DNA from: Corynebacterium sp. 74A
Lineage (GTDB): Bacteria > Actinomycetota > Actinomycetes > Mycobacteriales > Mycobacteriaceae
Reading direction: 5' to 3'
Assembly: GCF_008930665.1 (NCBI RefSeq)
Contig: NZ_PQMG01000002.1
Span: forward strand, 186,001-250,000
Length of the DNA: 64,000 nt
The position numbers and the translations under genes are program-made. Positions 1-8,301 of the stretch are shown here, piece after piece (the first letter of the stretch is position 1; each line of letters starts with the position of its first letter). Under the pieces are notes generated by a model. It had not been told where the DNA came from, made no database searches, and saw only the letters and a program-made list of their open reading frames with translations.

Positions 1-1
1 C

Positions 2-328
2 CCGCCGAAGGTGGCCTTCAACTGGGGCGGCGATGTCGCTTTCCGCGTCGTGGACAAGGCGAGCCAGACCGGCTTCCGCGAGGCAAGCGTGAGCAAGCTC
101 CTCACCGGAATCAGCGGGCTCGAGTTCGGCGCCCAAGAGACTGCCCGCGGACTAGTCACCGGCTTCCTGCTGCACCAGCTCGCCGGGGAGAATAAGTACT
201 CGGCATTCTCTGCCTTCGCGGCTGAGGGCAAGGGCGTGACCGCCTGGACCCGCCAAGAGCTACGTGAAGAGGTAGCCAAGCACGACCCCTATGCGGATGC
301 CTCCACCGAGGATGCCGAGCAGGACTAA
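2..328 (+). CDS. C-terminal part of a possible alpha/beta hydrolase, cut by the window edge
   Basis: The reading frame is open from the first bases of the window, so this is the last ~108 residues of a longer protein; a GTG at 11 could be an internal start but has no upstream sequence to judge it. The stretch FLLHQLAGENKYSAF followed by a charged tail resembles the C-terminal end of secreted or cytosolic alpha/beta hydrolases of the chlorophyllase/PAF-acetylhydrolase type, where a helix after the catalytic His carries such a pattern. No catalytic residue is visible in this fragment, so the family call is weak. It is convergent with the minus-strand operon that ends at 369. Upstream sequence would settle the identity. 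Confidence 0.35.
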   Translation, partial: PPKVAFNWGGDVAFRVVDKASQTGFREASVSKLLTGISGLEFGAQETARGLVTGFLLHQLAGENKYSAFSAFAAEGKGVTAWTRQELREEVAKHDPYADASTEDAEQD

Positions 329-368
329 CCTCCACATCTCATCTTTATCCCCGCCCCGAGCGGTGCCT

Positions 369-647
369 TTAAGGCGAGTTTCTCAGCACTCCCCGAACAG
401 GACCGCGCGGGGCGGGTTTCTTCTGCGCTGGGCGCGGCCATGCCCGCTCTGCCGCATTCGCCGCCGGGCGCTGTGTGGCACTCGTATGCGGCGGGGTTGG
501 AGTGTGTTCTGCGCTGGTTCGCGCCTCGCGCCGGGCTTGGGCGGTGAGCTCATCGAGGGAGCGGGAAAACTCAGTTAGCCGCGCACTCGTGTGGCGCTGG
601 AAGGTCTCGAGGTGCCGGAGGAAATCGGGGTTCACGTTAGTCACCAC
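369..647 (-). CDS. Small basic protein, third gene of a putative type VII-linked operon
   Basis: This encodes 92 residues with a predicted helical N-terminus (roughly residues 8-45, rich in Arg, Glu and Leu) and a Pro/Arg-rich tail. It has no signal peptide, no membrane segment and no recognised domain. Its GTG start at 647 overlaps the stop of the upstream gene by seven bases, an arrangement typical of translational coupling, so it is probably co-expressed with the 493-residue protein and the small helical protein upstream. Function is unknown. The tight coupling suggests a chaperone, partner or regulator of the large protein, which is inference. The Pro-rich tail lies opposite GC-rich antisense frames, so only the overlap and codon pattern support it. 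Confidence 0.55.
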   Translation of the reverse strand: MVTNVNPDFLRHLETFQRHTSARLTEFSRSLDELTAQARREARTSAEHTPTPPHTSATQRPAANAAERAWPRPAQKKPAPRGPVRGVLRNSP

Positions 648-2122
648 GCACCTGCCTTGTGGGGCCAGCTGGTGTGCTCACTGTGTTCTCCTTCATCAGT
701 CGGTGGGGCGGCATCGGCGGCAGCTGCTACCGGCGCGGCAGCCTCGGCCGGCGATTCTGGTTGTGGCTCGGGCGGTGCCGATTCTGGGGCTGGGTCTGGG
801 GCTGCCTCCTGCGCCACGTTCTGCATGGCCACCTTCTGTGCCGGTGGCTCGGGTTCGGGCACAGCGGCGAGATCCTCCGGTGGGCAGGGATCGACCGGCT
901 GAGGCGCTTCTGGCTCGGGCTGCGGTGTGGGTGCAGGGTCGGCAGCCGGCGCAACCGGGGCGCAGGGTTGTTCCACCACTGGCGGGCACTCCACTACCGG
1001 TGTGGGCGGGCAGGCGCTGGGTGCTTGTCCAAGATGCGCGGATACCTCGATAGTGCCGGCTATAGCGGCCTCGAGGTGCGCATGAAGCGAGGCCTGAGCC
1101 TGTGCCACTCCGACGGCGGCGGCGCTGGCCATCGCCTGCCCCACCGTGAGTACCGAACCACTCACCAGCTGCCCGAGCTCAACGGCTGGGCACGGCGGTG
1201 CGGCGGCGGGAGCAGGTGCCGGTGGCGGGCTCGGTGGGGTCGCTGGGGTTTCTGGTACGCAGGGCTTAGGCGGCGTTGTCGGTGGCTGTGGCGGCGGCGC
1301 GGCTGACGCGGGCTCGCAGGCCGGGGCCGGTTGTGGGGCCGGCTGCGGCTCTACCGGCGGCGGCAGGGGCGCTGCCGCCGGCGCCGGTGCTGGCTGCGGT
1401 ACGGGAGTCTCCGTCACGCAGGGCTCCGGCTTCGCTACGGGCGGGGCGGCCGCGGGCTCACACGGCGGCTCCGGCTCACACGGTGGCGCGGACTCGCACG
1501 CGGCGGGAGCTTCGGTGGCGCAGTGCTGCTCGGCGTGGGCGATCAGCTCATCAAAACAGCCCGCCACGGCTGTGTCGTGATCGCCGAAGATACCCAGCAG
1601 CTGCTGGCCGGCGCTATCGATCAGCCCTGCGCCCATGTGCACTAATTGCTGCGCCAGACCGCGGGCACCGCTACTGCCCAGCAATTCGAGGGCGTGGCAC
1701 ACCGCGCGTACTGCCTCATCAAGGCTCAGCGTCATCGCCTGCGCCGCCTCATGGGCGCTGCTTCCGACCGCGTCGATGCTATCAGCGCAAGAATGCGCGG
1801 CCGCCTCTACTGCTGCGGCACCTTCTACCCGCTGCTCCCACTGCCGCATAGCCTCGCTCAGGCCGCCGCACATGGCCCCCTCGGCCACTCCGGCGAGAGC
1901 GGGGCTGAGCACCTCCTGCACCCAGCGGCTGGCGTCCTGCGGGGCGGATTCTCCTAGGGCGTAGCTCGCGGCTGTGCGTAGTGCGGAAGTATCCACACCG
2001 GCGAGATTCTCGGCGGCGGCGCTTAACTCCTCGGCGCTGATCTGCGGCCCGGTGTACAGCGGGCCCGCGGCCAGACGCAGCGCCTCCACCGTGGAGCCGT
2101 AGCAGGTCACGGAGCTGTTCAT
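641..2122 (-). CDS. Pro/Cys-rich protein, candidate type VII secretion substrate
   Basis: This 493-residue protein has three parts. Residues 1 to about 200 are Ala-rich and predicted helical. Residues ~200-320 are a low-complexity Pro/Ala/Glu/Cys tract with recurring CEP and PPCEP units. A short helical island near residues 325-375 (VSGSVLTVGQAMASAAAVG) is followed by a second Pro-rich tail. About 17 cysteines are spread through the chain, which is striking for a cytosolic actinobacterial protein and hints at disulfide formation outside the cell. There is no Sec or Tat signal. The start at 2122 overlaps the upstream gene by four bases (ATGA). The upstream partner looks like an EspC/WXG-type helical protein and the ESX-4 locus is 5 kb away, so export by type VII secretion is a reasonable inference. 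No family was recognised. A 150-bp copy of its 5' end lies at 21314-21461. Confidence 0.7.
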   Translation of the reverse strand: MNSSVTCYGSTVEALRLAAGPLYTGPQISAEELSAAAENLAGVDTSALRTAASYALGESAPQDASRWVQEVLSPALAGVAEGAMCGGLSEAMRQWEQRVEGAAAVEAAAHSCADSIDAVGSSAHEAAQAMTLSLDEAVRAVCHALELLGSSGARGLAQQLVHMGAGLIDSAGQQLLGIFGDHDTAVAGCFDELIAHAEQHCATEAPAACESAPPCEPEPPCEPAAAPPVAKPEPCVTETPVPQPAPAPAAAPLPPPVEPQPAPQPAPACEPASAAPPPQPPTTPPKPCVPETPATPPSPPPAPAPAAAPPCPAVELGQLVSGSVLTVGQAMASAAAVGVAQAQASLHAHLEAAIAGTIEVSAHLGQAPSACPPTPVVECPPVVEQPCAPVAPAADPAPTPQPEPEAPQPVDPCPPEDLAAVPEPEPPAQKVAMQNVAQEAAPDPAPESAPPEPQPESPAEAAAPVAAAADAAPPTDEGEHSEHTSWPHKAGAW

Positions 2123-2442
2123 CTGCCTTCACCTGCCTTATCGATGCGGTGCAGGGCGCTGGCCACCTCGTGGTCCTGCTCTGAGAGGGCGCGGAGATGA
2201 TCGCTGGCGGTATGCGTCGATAAGCGAGCTGCGTCTAAAGCAGTGGCGGTATCGGTGTGCAGTTGGGTGAAGACACGGGCGAGGGTTTCACCGCGTTCCC
2301 TCAGCCCCTTCCCCGCCGCGGCGGGCGGGAACTGTGGTGCGTGGCGCTGGTGCGCGCTCGTGTTCTCGGCGATAGTGCGGAGCAACTCGGCGGTATGCGC
2401 CAGCGCGGTTGGTGGATCGACATCTATGTCAGTGTGCGTCAT
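2119..2442 (-). CDS. Small helical protein, EspC/WXG100-like, first gene of the operon
   Basis: This encodes 107 residues that are mostly predicted helix, in two long segments (about 8-35 and 45-100), with no signal peptide, no membrane span and no Cys. Size, acidic/Ala/His-rich helices and the N-terminal VDPPTALAHTAELLRTIAEN segment resemble EspC-type (DUF2580) and other helical-hairpin type VII secretion targets, although no clear WXG turn is visible. The start at 2442 is chosen over the upstream ATG at 2454 because a GGGAGG sequence lies just before it. The gene leads a three-gene operon with four-base overlap to the next gene. A likely role is a partner that pairs with the Pro/Cys-rich protein for export; this is inferred from position and shape only. 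Confidence 0.6.
   Translation of the reverse strand: MTHTDIDVDPPTALAHTAELLRTIAENTSAHQRHAPQFPPAAAGKGLRERGETLARVFTQLHTDTATALDAARLSTHTASDHLRALSEQDHEVASALHRIDKAGEGR
2214..2226 (-). repeat. Dispersed 13-mer CGCTTATCGACGC, copy 1
   Basis: Exact copy (the motif reads on the minus strand) inside the small helical gene at 2119-2442, near its 3' half. See the finding on this motif. Confidence 0.6.
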
Positions 2443-2592
2443 AGCCTCCCCCATGCGAGGTCAAAGAAACGGCGGCGTGCACCCTGACAGGGCGCACCTT
2501 CTCACCGAGTTAGACGCACACTTACCCTTGGGAGGTTCCCGCGGCGCGGAAGTATTCTGCGCACCCCGCGGGAATGACGGCGGGAGGCGGGT

Positions 2593-3936
2593 TTAGACCT
2601 CAGCGACCACGGCGGCCAGACGACCGGCCACCTTTCGGGCCTGCTCCTCGTGGGCGGCCTCCACCATGACGCGGAAGAGATCCTCTGTGCCGGAGGCACG
2701 CAGCAGCACTCGGCCGGTGTCGCCCAGCTCCGCCTCAGCCTTGGTGATGGCCTCCTTAACCCGAGGATGATCCATGATTATGGACTTGTCCGAGACCGGA
2801 ACGTTGATGAGCATCTGCGGCAGCACCGTCATCACGGTGGCCAATTCCTTAAGGCTTGAGCCGGTTTCTGCCATGCGTGCCATGAGCGAAAGGCCGGTGA
2901 GTACGCCATCGCCGGTGGTTCCGTGATCGGGGATCACGATGTGGCCGGACTGCTCGCCGCCGAGGCTATAGCCGCTGCGGTTGAGCTCGGCGAGGACATA
3001 GCGATCGCCCACCTGGGTGGTGAGCACCTCAATGTCGGCGTCCTCCATGGCCAGCTTCAGCCCTAGATTCGACATCACTGTGGCCACCAGGGTGTTCTTA
3101 CGCAGCTCGCTATTGGCCTTCATCGCCACGGCCAGAATCGCCATGATCTGATCGCCATCAACGATGGTGCCCTCGGCGTCCACGGCGAGGCAGCGATCGG
3201 CGTCGCCATCGTGAGCCAAGCCAATATCGGCGCCGTGCTCGCGGACCGCGCGCTGCACCTCCTCGATGTGGGTGGAGCCGCAGCCATCGTTGATGTTGTA
3301 GGAATTCGGCTTGTGGTGAATCGGAATCACCTCGGCACCGGCGGCGCCATAGGCTAATGGGGCTACCTCGGCGGCGGCACCATTGGCGCAGTCCACCACC
3401 ACCTTGATCCCAGAGAGATCCTGCGGCACGGCCTGGGCTAGGTGCATCAGATAGCGTTCTTGGGCGTCCGAGGCTTCCTCAATCACGCGGCCAATACCGT
3501 GGCCGGTGGGGCCTTCGGCGGCGATATTGTCCATGCGGCGCTCGATCTCGTCCTCTACCTCATCGGGCAGTTTATGGCCGCCGTCGGAAAAGAACTTGAT
3601 GCCATTATCCGGCATGGGGTTGTGGGAGGCGGAGATCATCACGCCCATATCTGCGCCATAATCATCGGTCAAAAATGCCACCGCCGGGGTGGGGATCACG
3701 CCGACGCGCAACACGTCCACACCGCGCGATGCCATGCCCGCGGAGATCGCCGCGGCCAGCATCTCGCCGGAGACGCGCGGGTCGCGGCCCACGATGGCGA
3801 CGGGGCGGCGCTTGGAGTTGCGGTACTCCTTTGTCAGTACCTCCGCAGCCGCTGCACCGAGCTGCAGCGCCAAGGGGGCCGTCAGCTTCTTATTGGCTAA
3901 TCCACGTACACCGTCTGTTCCGAAGAGTCGAGTCAT
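2593..3936 (-). CDS. glmM: Phosphoglucosamine mutase GlmM
   Basis: GlmM interconverts glucosamine-6-phosphate and glucosamine-1-phosphate, the step that feeds UDP-GlcNAc for peptidoglycan and other envelope polymers. The 447-residue length is normal. The phosphoserine loop ([12 protein letters not shown]), the metal-binding loop (DGDADRC), the sugar-binding loop (GEQSGH) and the C-terminal phosphate-binding RASGTE motif are all intact. The family-typical start [12 protein letters not shown] is at 3936; a GTG fifteen bases upstream (3951) would give a five-residue extension and places the GGAGG at better distance, so the exact start is open. In mycolate actinobacteria glmM follows rpsI; here an oppositely oriented LOG-family gene sits between them. 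Confidence 0.97.
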   Translation of the reverse strand: MTRLFGTDGVRGLANKKLTAPLALQLGAAAAEVLTKEYRNSKRRPVAIVGRDPRVSGEMLAAAISAGMASRGVDVLRVGVIPTPAVAFLTDDYGADMGVMISASHNPMPDNGIKFFSDGGHKLPDEVEDEIERRMDNIAAEGPTGHGIGRVIEEASDAQERYLMHLAQAVPQDLSGIKVVVDCANGAAAEVAPLAYGAAGAEVIPIHHKPNSYNINDGCGSTHIEEVQRAVREHGADIGLAHDGDADRCLAVDAEGTIVDGDQIMAILAVAMKANSELRKNTLVATVMSNLGLKLAMEDADIEVLTTQVGDRYVLAELNRSGYSLGGEQSGHIVIPDHGTTGDGVLTGLSLMARMAETGSSLKELATVMTVLPQMLINVPVSDKSIIMDHPRVKEAITKAEAELGDTGRVLLRASGTEDLFRVMVEAAHEEQARKVAGRLAAVVAEV

Positions 3937-4071
3937 TCCTCCATTATGCACGCTCGGCTACCCCGATCCCACGCCAGACATTCCCTTGCGGTGGTACTCA
4001 GACGTATGACCCGTGCCCATGCGGAAGCAGCTGCCCGTGCGCCGGGGCTGGCAGCTAGTAGCCTTGCAGCC

Positions 4072-5070
4072 ATGCCAGTAGATGCCCGCGATAGTAGTGC
4101 CGTTATTATTCGTGATCCCCGCCGCCGCCTGCTCACCGTGCGCGAGCCCGCCGGCGCCGCGCTGACCCTCCCCCAGGCTGTAGCTCAGCCGGGAGAATCC
4201 GCCACCCACGCCGCACTCAGGGCGCTGCAGGAACTCGGCATCACCATCGCAGCAGCGGAGCTCACCCCCTGCGGAGACATCACGACCCGCGCTAGCAGCA
4301 CGGACACCGAGCTGGCGCGGGTGGCACTATTTCTCGTCCCCGGCTCGCCGCTTCACGACGCAGCCGCCCAGGACAGGACAGCACCTGCCGCGGGACAGGG
4401 GCTGGGCCCCGAGCGGCAGTGGCTCGCACTCGATACACTCGATGATCGCTCCGTGCCACTGACGCCGCTGCTCACAGAGCATGTGCTGGATTATCTTCGG
4501 GGCCACCCCATTCACTCGGTGGCGGTGTTTAGCGGCGCCCGCGCGGGACAGGATGGGCGCCACCTCGTGGCTGCCCGCGCTGTGGGAGAGAGCCTGGCAC
4601 GCAATGGCATGCGGCTTGTCTATGGCGGCAGCGCAATGGGGTTGATGGGGGCCGTGTCCACGGCGGCCCTCGAGGCCGGCGGAGCGGTGAGCGGGGTGCT
4701 ACCGCAGAGCCTGATGCACGGCGAGATCGCGCATCCCAGACTGACGCAGCTCGAGGTGGTGGAGACAATGCACGCCCGCAAACAGCGCATGAGCGAGCGT
4801 GCCGACGCCTTCCTCTGCCTGCCCGGCGGCACCGGCACATTGGATGAGTTCTACGATGTGTGGACCGGCCAGCAGCTCGGATATCACGCCAAGCCGATCG
4901 CGTTTTTAGACAGCGACTATTGGGCTCCCACTCTGCGTGCGCTCAGCATCATGGTAGAGGAGGGCTTTGTGCGAGCAGAAGATTATGACGCGCTCATCCT
5001 CGGCGATAGCCCCGAGGAGATTCTCCAGGCCATGCGCACCTGGATCGCCCCACGACCCAAGTGGAGCTAG
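4072..5070 (+). CDS. LOG-family nucleoside monophosphate phosphoribohydrolase with a degraded N-terminal Nudix domain
   Basis: This 332-residue protein has two domains. Residues ~8-140 have the look of a Nudix hydrolase, but the Nudix box reads PGESATHAALRALQELGI (about 40-57): the Glu of the GE step is kept, while the REUxEE core is RALQEL, so the key metal-binding glutamates are reduced. Residues ~145-332 are a LOG/TIGR00730 domain with GGSAMGLMG and the diagnostic PGGTGTLDEFYD motif near residue 251. LOG enzymes release the base from nucleoside 5'-monophosphates, including cytokinin ribotides. The fused, probably non-catalytic Nudix part may bind a nucleotide; that is inference. The start at 4072 fits the beginning of the Nudix homology; starts at 4006 and 3946 are in frame. 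It is divergent from glmM and convergent with rpsI. Confidence 0.85.
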   Translation: MPVDARDSSAVIIRDPRRRLLTVREPAGAALTLPQAVAQPGESATHAALRALQELGITIAAAELTPCGDITTRASSTDTELARVALFLVPGSPLHDAAAQDRTAPAAGQGLGPERQWLALDTLDDRSVPLTPLLTEHVLDYLRGHPIHSVAVFSGARAGQDGRHLVAARAVGESLARNGMRLVYGGSAMGLMGAVSTAALEAGGAVSGVLPQSLMHGEIAHPRLTQLEVVETMHARKQRMSERADAFLCLPGGTGTLDEFYDVWTGQQLGYHAKPIAFLDSDYWAPTLRALSIMVEEGFVRAEDYDALILGDSPEEILQAMRTWIAPRPKWS

Positions 5071-5110
5071 CAGCACCACGGCAGGCGTTTTCCGGCCGTG
5101 GTGCTGCTAG
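5067..5110. terminator. Perfect 16-bp hairpin between convergent genes
   Basis: Positions 5067-5082 (CTAGCAGCACCACGGC) are exactly complementary to 5095-5110, with a 12-base loop. It begins at the stop codon of the LOG-family gene and lies between convergent genes, so it probably ends that transcript. There is no long T-run, so intrinsic strength is uncertain. Confidence 0.6.
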
Positions 5111-5129
5111 CGGTGCCCCAGAAACGAGC

Positions 5130-5157
5130 AACGCCCGCGGCCGAAGCCACGGGCGTT
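5130..5157 (-). terminator. Rho-independent terminator of rplM-rpsI
   Basis: An 8-bp stem (AACGCCCG with CGGGCGTT) lies about 17 bases beyond the rpsI stop and, read on the minus strand, is followed by a T-rich stretch (TTGCTCGTTTCT). The position fits the end of the rplM-rpsI transcript. Confidence 0.7.
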
Positions 5158-5173
5158 GAAGAAGCGTTGGTGT

Positions 5174-5722
5174 TTAACGCTTGGAGTACTGCGGAGCACG
5201 ACGGGCCTTGTGCAGACCTGCCTTCTTGCGCTCCACGGCACGGGCGTCGCGAGTGAGAAGGCCAGCCTTCTTCAGCTGCTTACGCTCAGCCGGGTTGTAC
5301 TCGTTGAGGGCGCGGGCGATAGCCAGACGCATAGCACCGGACTGACCGGTGGGGCCGCCACCGGAGATGCGGGCACGGATGTCGAACTGGTTCTCGCGCT
5401 CCAGAAGGGTCAGCGGGGTCTTGATGTCCTGCTGGTTGAGCTTGGAGGGGAAGTACTCCTCGAACTCACGGCCGTTGACGGTGATCTTGCCGGTGCCCTG
5501 GGTCATGGTGACGCGGGCGACGGCGCGCTTACGACGGCCAACGGTCTGGATCGGCTGGCTGAGATCGGCCGGGCCCTCGGCTGCGGGAGCCTCGGCGGTC
5601 TCGGCGGACTCGTCCACGAGGGAGTCACCGATGGTGTTGGTGAACTCCTCGGTTGCGGCCTGCGCTGCAGCGATGTCCTCAGCGGAGGCTACCTGGGATT
5701 CGTTCTGGTTCTGTTCGGTCAC
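5174..5722 (-). CDS. rpsI: 30S ribosomal protein S9
   Basis: S9 is part of the small-subunit head, with its C-terminal tail reaching the P-site tRNA. The 182-residue product carries the conserved core ([10 protein letters not shown] near residue 62, [19 protein letters not shown]) and the universal tail ending [11 protein letters not shown]. It is longer than the ~130 residues of most bacteria because of an acidic, Ala-rich N-terminal extension of ~50 residues, a feature common in corynebacteria and mycobacteria. Its ATG overlaps the rplM stop by four bases (ATGA), so the pair is translationally coupled. Confidence 0.98.
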   Translation of the reverse strand: MTEQNQNESQVASAEDIAAAQAATEEFTNTIGDSLVDESAETAEAPAAEGPADLSQPIQTVGRRKRAVARVTMTQGTGKITVNGREFEEYFPSKLNQQDIKTPLTLLERENQFDIRARISGGGPTGQSGAMRLAIARALNEYNPAERKQLKKAGLLTRDARAVERKKAGLHKARRAPQYSKR

Positions 5723-6162
5723 TGGGCCACCTGCTTGATCTCGAAGGTCTCGGGCTTCTGGGCTGCATACGGGTGCTCGGAGCCGGCGAAGACGTGAAGC
5801 TTCTTCACCGAGGCGCGGGAGAGACGGTTGTGCGGCATCATGCCCTCAACAGACTCGAACACAACGCGCTCCGGGTGCAGCTCGAGGGAGCGACCCAGGG
5901 ACATGGTCTTCAGACCACCCGGGTAGCCGGAGTGACGGTAGCGGAACTCACGCTCGCGCTTGTTAGAGGAAACAGCAACCTTGTCAGCATTGATGATGAT
6001 GACGTGGTCACCGCAGTCGACATTGGGTGCGTACTGGGGCTTGCCCTTGCCGCGCAGGAGGCCTGCGGCGGTCACTGCCAGGCGACCCAGCACCACATCA
6101 GTGGCGTCGATGACATACCACTTGCGGGTGATGTCACCGCTCTTCGGGTGATAAGTAGACAA
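5719..6162 (-). CDS. rplM: 50S ribosomal protein L13
   Basis: L13 is an early-assembly protein of the large subunit. The start chosen is a TTG at 6162, giving the family-typical 147 residues starting [19 protein letters not shown]; a GAAAGG ribosome-binding site lies eight bases upstream. An in-frame TTG at 6177 would lie on top of this site and is unlikely. Conserved blocks [13 protein letters not shown] and MLPHNRL-like (MMPHNRLSR) are present. It heads the rplM-rpsI operon. In mycobacteria the ESX-4 genes lie just upstream of rplM; here the WXG100 genes also come next, separated by one inserted plus-strand reductase gene. Confidence 0.97.
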   Translation of the reverse strand: MSTYHPKSGDITRKWYVIDATDVVLGRLAVTAAGLLRGKGKPQYAPNVDCGDHVIIINADKVAVSSNKREREFRYRHSGYPGGLKTMSLGRSLELHPERVVFESVEGMMPHNRLSRASVKKLHVFAGSEHPYAAQKPETFEIKQVAQ

Positions 6163-6482
6163 TGCAAAACCTTTCAAAGTCTATTCTGCTCGCTGCCAGC
6201 CAAACGTGTCAGTTATGGATAGCGCGGCGGCCGGTGGAGACCCGCGCTATCAGTACTCTTCCCAGCTTCCGCATCCCCTCGAAGGGCAGGCGTTACTACG
6301 GCGAGTACACACGAAGAGTGAATTTTAGCCCCCTATAGCTGCGCAGCGCAAACTCCTCGCCGCGTCACTGCTCCGGCTAGCTCGGGAATATCGTCCCAGG
6401 CTGTGTCGTTGGTGCCGCAATGAAACACCGTGGGCTCTCCCCCAGGGTGGAACCACGCGTCTATAGCTTAAGGAGGACATCT

Positions 6483-7166
6483 ATGTCTCATATCGTCATT
6501 ATTGGTGGCCACGGAAAGATCGCCCTTGAGCTGGCCTCTATTCTCAGCGAACGCGGCGATAGCGTCACTGCATTGATCCGAAATCCCGACCATGCCGCCG
6601 ATGTGGAGGCTGCCGGAGCACATCCGGTGGTGGTCGACGTGGAAGAATCCTCGATCGCAGAGCTCACCGCGGCCCTGCGTGGCGCGGATGCCGTGGTGTG
6701 GTCCGCCGGCGCCGGCGGCTCTGGTGGGGCGGCGCGCACCTACGCCGTTGATCGGGACGCGGCTATCCGCAGCATGGACGCCGCCCAAGCCGCCGGGGTG
6801 AAGCGCTATATTATGGTCTCCTTCAATGGTTCGCGCTCCCCACTACAGATTCCGGAGGATCATCCCCTCTACGACTACGCCGTGGCCAAGCTCGCGGCCG
6901 ATATGCACCTGGTGGGCAGCGACTTAGAGTGGACCATCCTGGGTCCTGGCACACTGAGCGATGAGCCGGCGACAGGGACGGTGCGCGTCACTCCACTAAC
7001 GCACGGGATGTCCTCCGAGACCTCCCGCGGCAATGTCGCACAGGTGGCGGCTGGCGCACTGCAGCAGCCCGCCACCATCCACCGGGTGATCCCCTTTATC
7101 AATGGCTCCACCCCTATCGCCGAGGCCCTCGCCGAGGTGCCTGAAGACTACTCGGAGATCAGCTAA
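6483..7166 (+). CDS. NAD(P)-binding Rossmann oxidoreductase, YwnB/atypical SDR type
   Basis: This 227-residue protein begins with a dinucleotide-binding loop (IVIIGGHGKIALELA, residues 3-17), followed by a strand ending RNPDHAADVEAAG that would bind the adenosine ribose, and later VSFNGS and YAVAKLAAD. This matches the small atypical SDR group (YwnB, biliverdin-reductase-B-like, NmrA-type), which reduce flavins or quinones or act as redox sensors. The start at 6483 has an AAGGAGG site seven bases upstream; the in-frame ATG at 6420 lacks one. It is a single gene, inserted between rplM and the ESX-4 genes and pointing the opposite way. The substrate is not predictable. Confidence 0.85.
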   Translation: MSHIVIIGGHGKIALELASILSERGDSVTALIRNPDHAADVEAAGAHPVVVDVEESSIAELTAALRGADAVVWSAGAGGSGGAARTYAVDRDAAIRSMDAAQAAGVKRYIMVSFNGSRSPLQIPEDHPLYDYAVAKLAADMHLVGSDLEWTILGPGTLSDEPATGTVRVTPLTHGMSSETSRGNVAQVAAGALQQPATIHRVIPFINGSTPIAEALAEVPEDYSEIS

Positions 7167-7437
7167 TACCGGACAGCGCTCGGGGGACGTGCGACAGCAC
7201 ACACCCCGCGGTAGCGTGCCGCCCATTCATCACTGGCGGCTGGTGCTACGACGCGGGGTGTGGCTGCGTATTGCTCGATGAGGTGGTGGTTCTTGAGGCC
7301 GCGCGGCACGAGGCGGTGCGCTCACGCGAGTGGGTGGCTGCGTCCCTGGAATGTGGAGATACACGGAGAACACGGGGATTCCACGGACACGCCCGCGCGC
7401 GAGACACACCGGCCCGAGCCTCTGCGGCGGCGGGCGG

Positions 7438-7734
7438 CTAGCTCCAGCTAGCGGCAGCGCGGCGATTGACATCGCTCATACGCTCATTGCCTTCTGCCAC
7501 AGTGCGGGAGATGGTGGCCAAAATGGTGTTGATCTCCAGTGCGGCGGCATCCCACGCGCGCTGGGCTTCTTGGTAGGCGGAGGAGGACTCGCCTTCCCAC
7601 GCCGCGGTCATCGGCGCGATCTGGGCTTTGAGGTCCTCCAAGTTGCCGTTGATCTTGGCGGAGGTGGCGCGAATATCCTCAGCCGCTTGGCTGATGGCGC
7701 CGAATTGATAACGAATCGTGTCCATGAGTGGCAT
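7438..7734 (-). CDS. WXG100 family protein (EsxT/EsxU-like)
   Basis: This 98-residue helical-hairpin protein carries the WXG turn (AAWEGESSSAY, Trp ~46) that defines ESAT-6/CFP-10-type secreted proteins. It lies directly downstream of a second WXG100 gene, so the two products probably form the usual heterodimer and leave through the ESX-4 pore. No canonical YxxxD/E export signal is seen at its C-terminus, so the partner or a different tail must supply it. Start 7734 has AAAGG just upstream; an ATG at 7725 is also possible. It is the last gene of the minus-strand ESX run that starts with eccC at 13023. In the mycobacterial ESX-4 order its position corresponds to esxT. Confidence 0.9.
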   Translation of the reverse strand: MPLMDTIRYQFGAISQAAEDIRATSAKINGNLEDLKAQIAPMTAAWEGESSSAYQEAQRAWDAAALEINTILATISRTVAEGNERMSDVNRRAAASWS

Positions 7735-7796
7735 TAGCCTTTCTGTGTTGCGCTCTTATTAAGTGTGCTGATGCAGGCGAGTGGGATGCGGCGGCG

Positions 7797-8111
7797 CTAG
7801 AGCGCCAAGCCGCCACCCACCCGACGGAATGCGGTTTCGTTCTCGGTCTCGGAAACGTCGAAGGCGCGGGCGTTGGCGCGGATATTCTCCGAGATGGAGC
7901 TCAGCGCCTCCTGCAGCTGGCGTGCCGAGGCGTCCCAGCGGCTCATGAGATTGGTGAAAGCCAGCTGCGCGCTGCCTTGCCAGCTACCACCGATGGCGTC
8001 GACGGTGCCGCGCAGCCGAGCCAGCTCGGCCTGAACGTCGTGGTTGGTCTGATCCACCTTGCCTGCGGTGGCGACCATGGTCTGTGATTCTGTGCGAAAG
8101 TGCCCAGTCAT
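7797..8111 (-). CDS. WXG100 family protein (ESX-4 partner)
   Basis: This encodes 104 residues. The WXG turn is GGSWQGSAQLAF (Trp 44), flanked by two amphipathic helices. The start at 8111 (MTGHFRTESQ) is supported by an AAGGAG site seven bases upstream; a longer frame reaching 8249 lacks one. The gene sits between the Rv3446c-like gene and the other WXG100 gene, as esxU does in mycobacterial ESX-4. The C-terminal segment FDVSETENE loosely resembles the YxxxD/E type VII signal with Phe in place of Tyr; whether it works as one is unknown. The product should dimerise with the neighbour. Confidence 0.9.
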   Translation of the reverse strand: MTGHFRTESQTMVATAGKVDQTNHDVQAELARLRGTVDAIGGSWQGSAQLAFTNLMSRWDASARQLQEALSSISENIRANARAFDVSETENETAFRRVGGGLAL

Positions 8112-8301
8112 AGATGCTCCTTGAAAGATAATCCTGTGTGCATTGATGCAGCAGCTGCTGCCGGATATATAGGGAATGGACTGCACAGTGATCGGATGTG
8201 ATGCTCCCCCGAGTGCTCCACACAATCCCCCCTGTGGTGGTGAAACCAAGTGGCTTCATGGGATATAGACGTCAGGCACAGCGACTGAGGTTCCGCCCCG
8301 G

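Noticed and set aside
1146-1580. Gly-rich plus-strand frames opposite the Pro/Cys-rich gene, resembling PE_PGRS-type composition
   Set aside because: A Pro-rich gene gives Gly-rich antisense by necessity (CCG to CGG, CCC to GGG). The minus-strand frame is continuous through the operon overlaps, so it is the real one.
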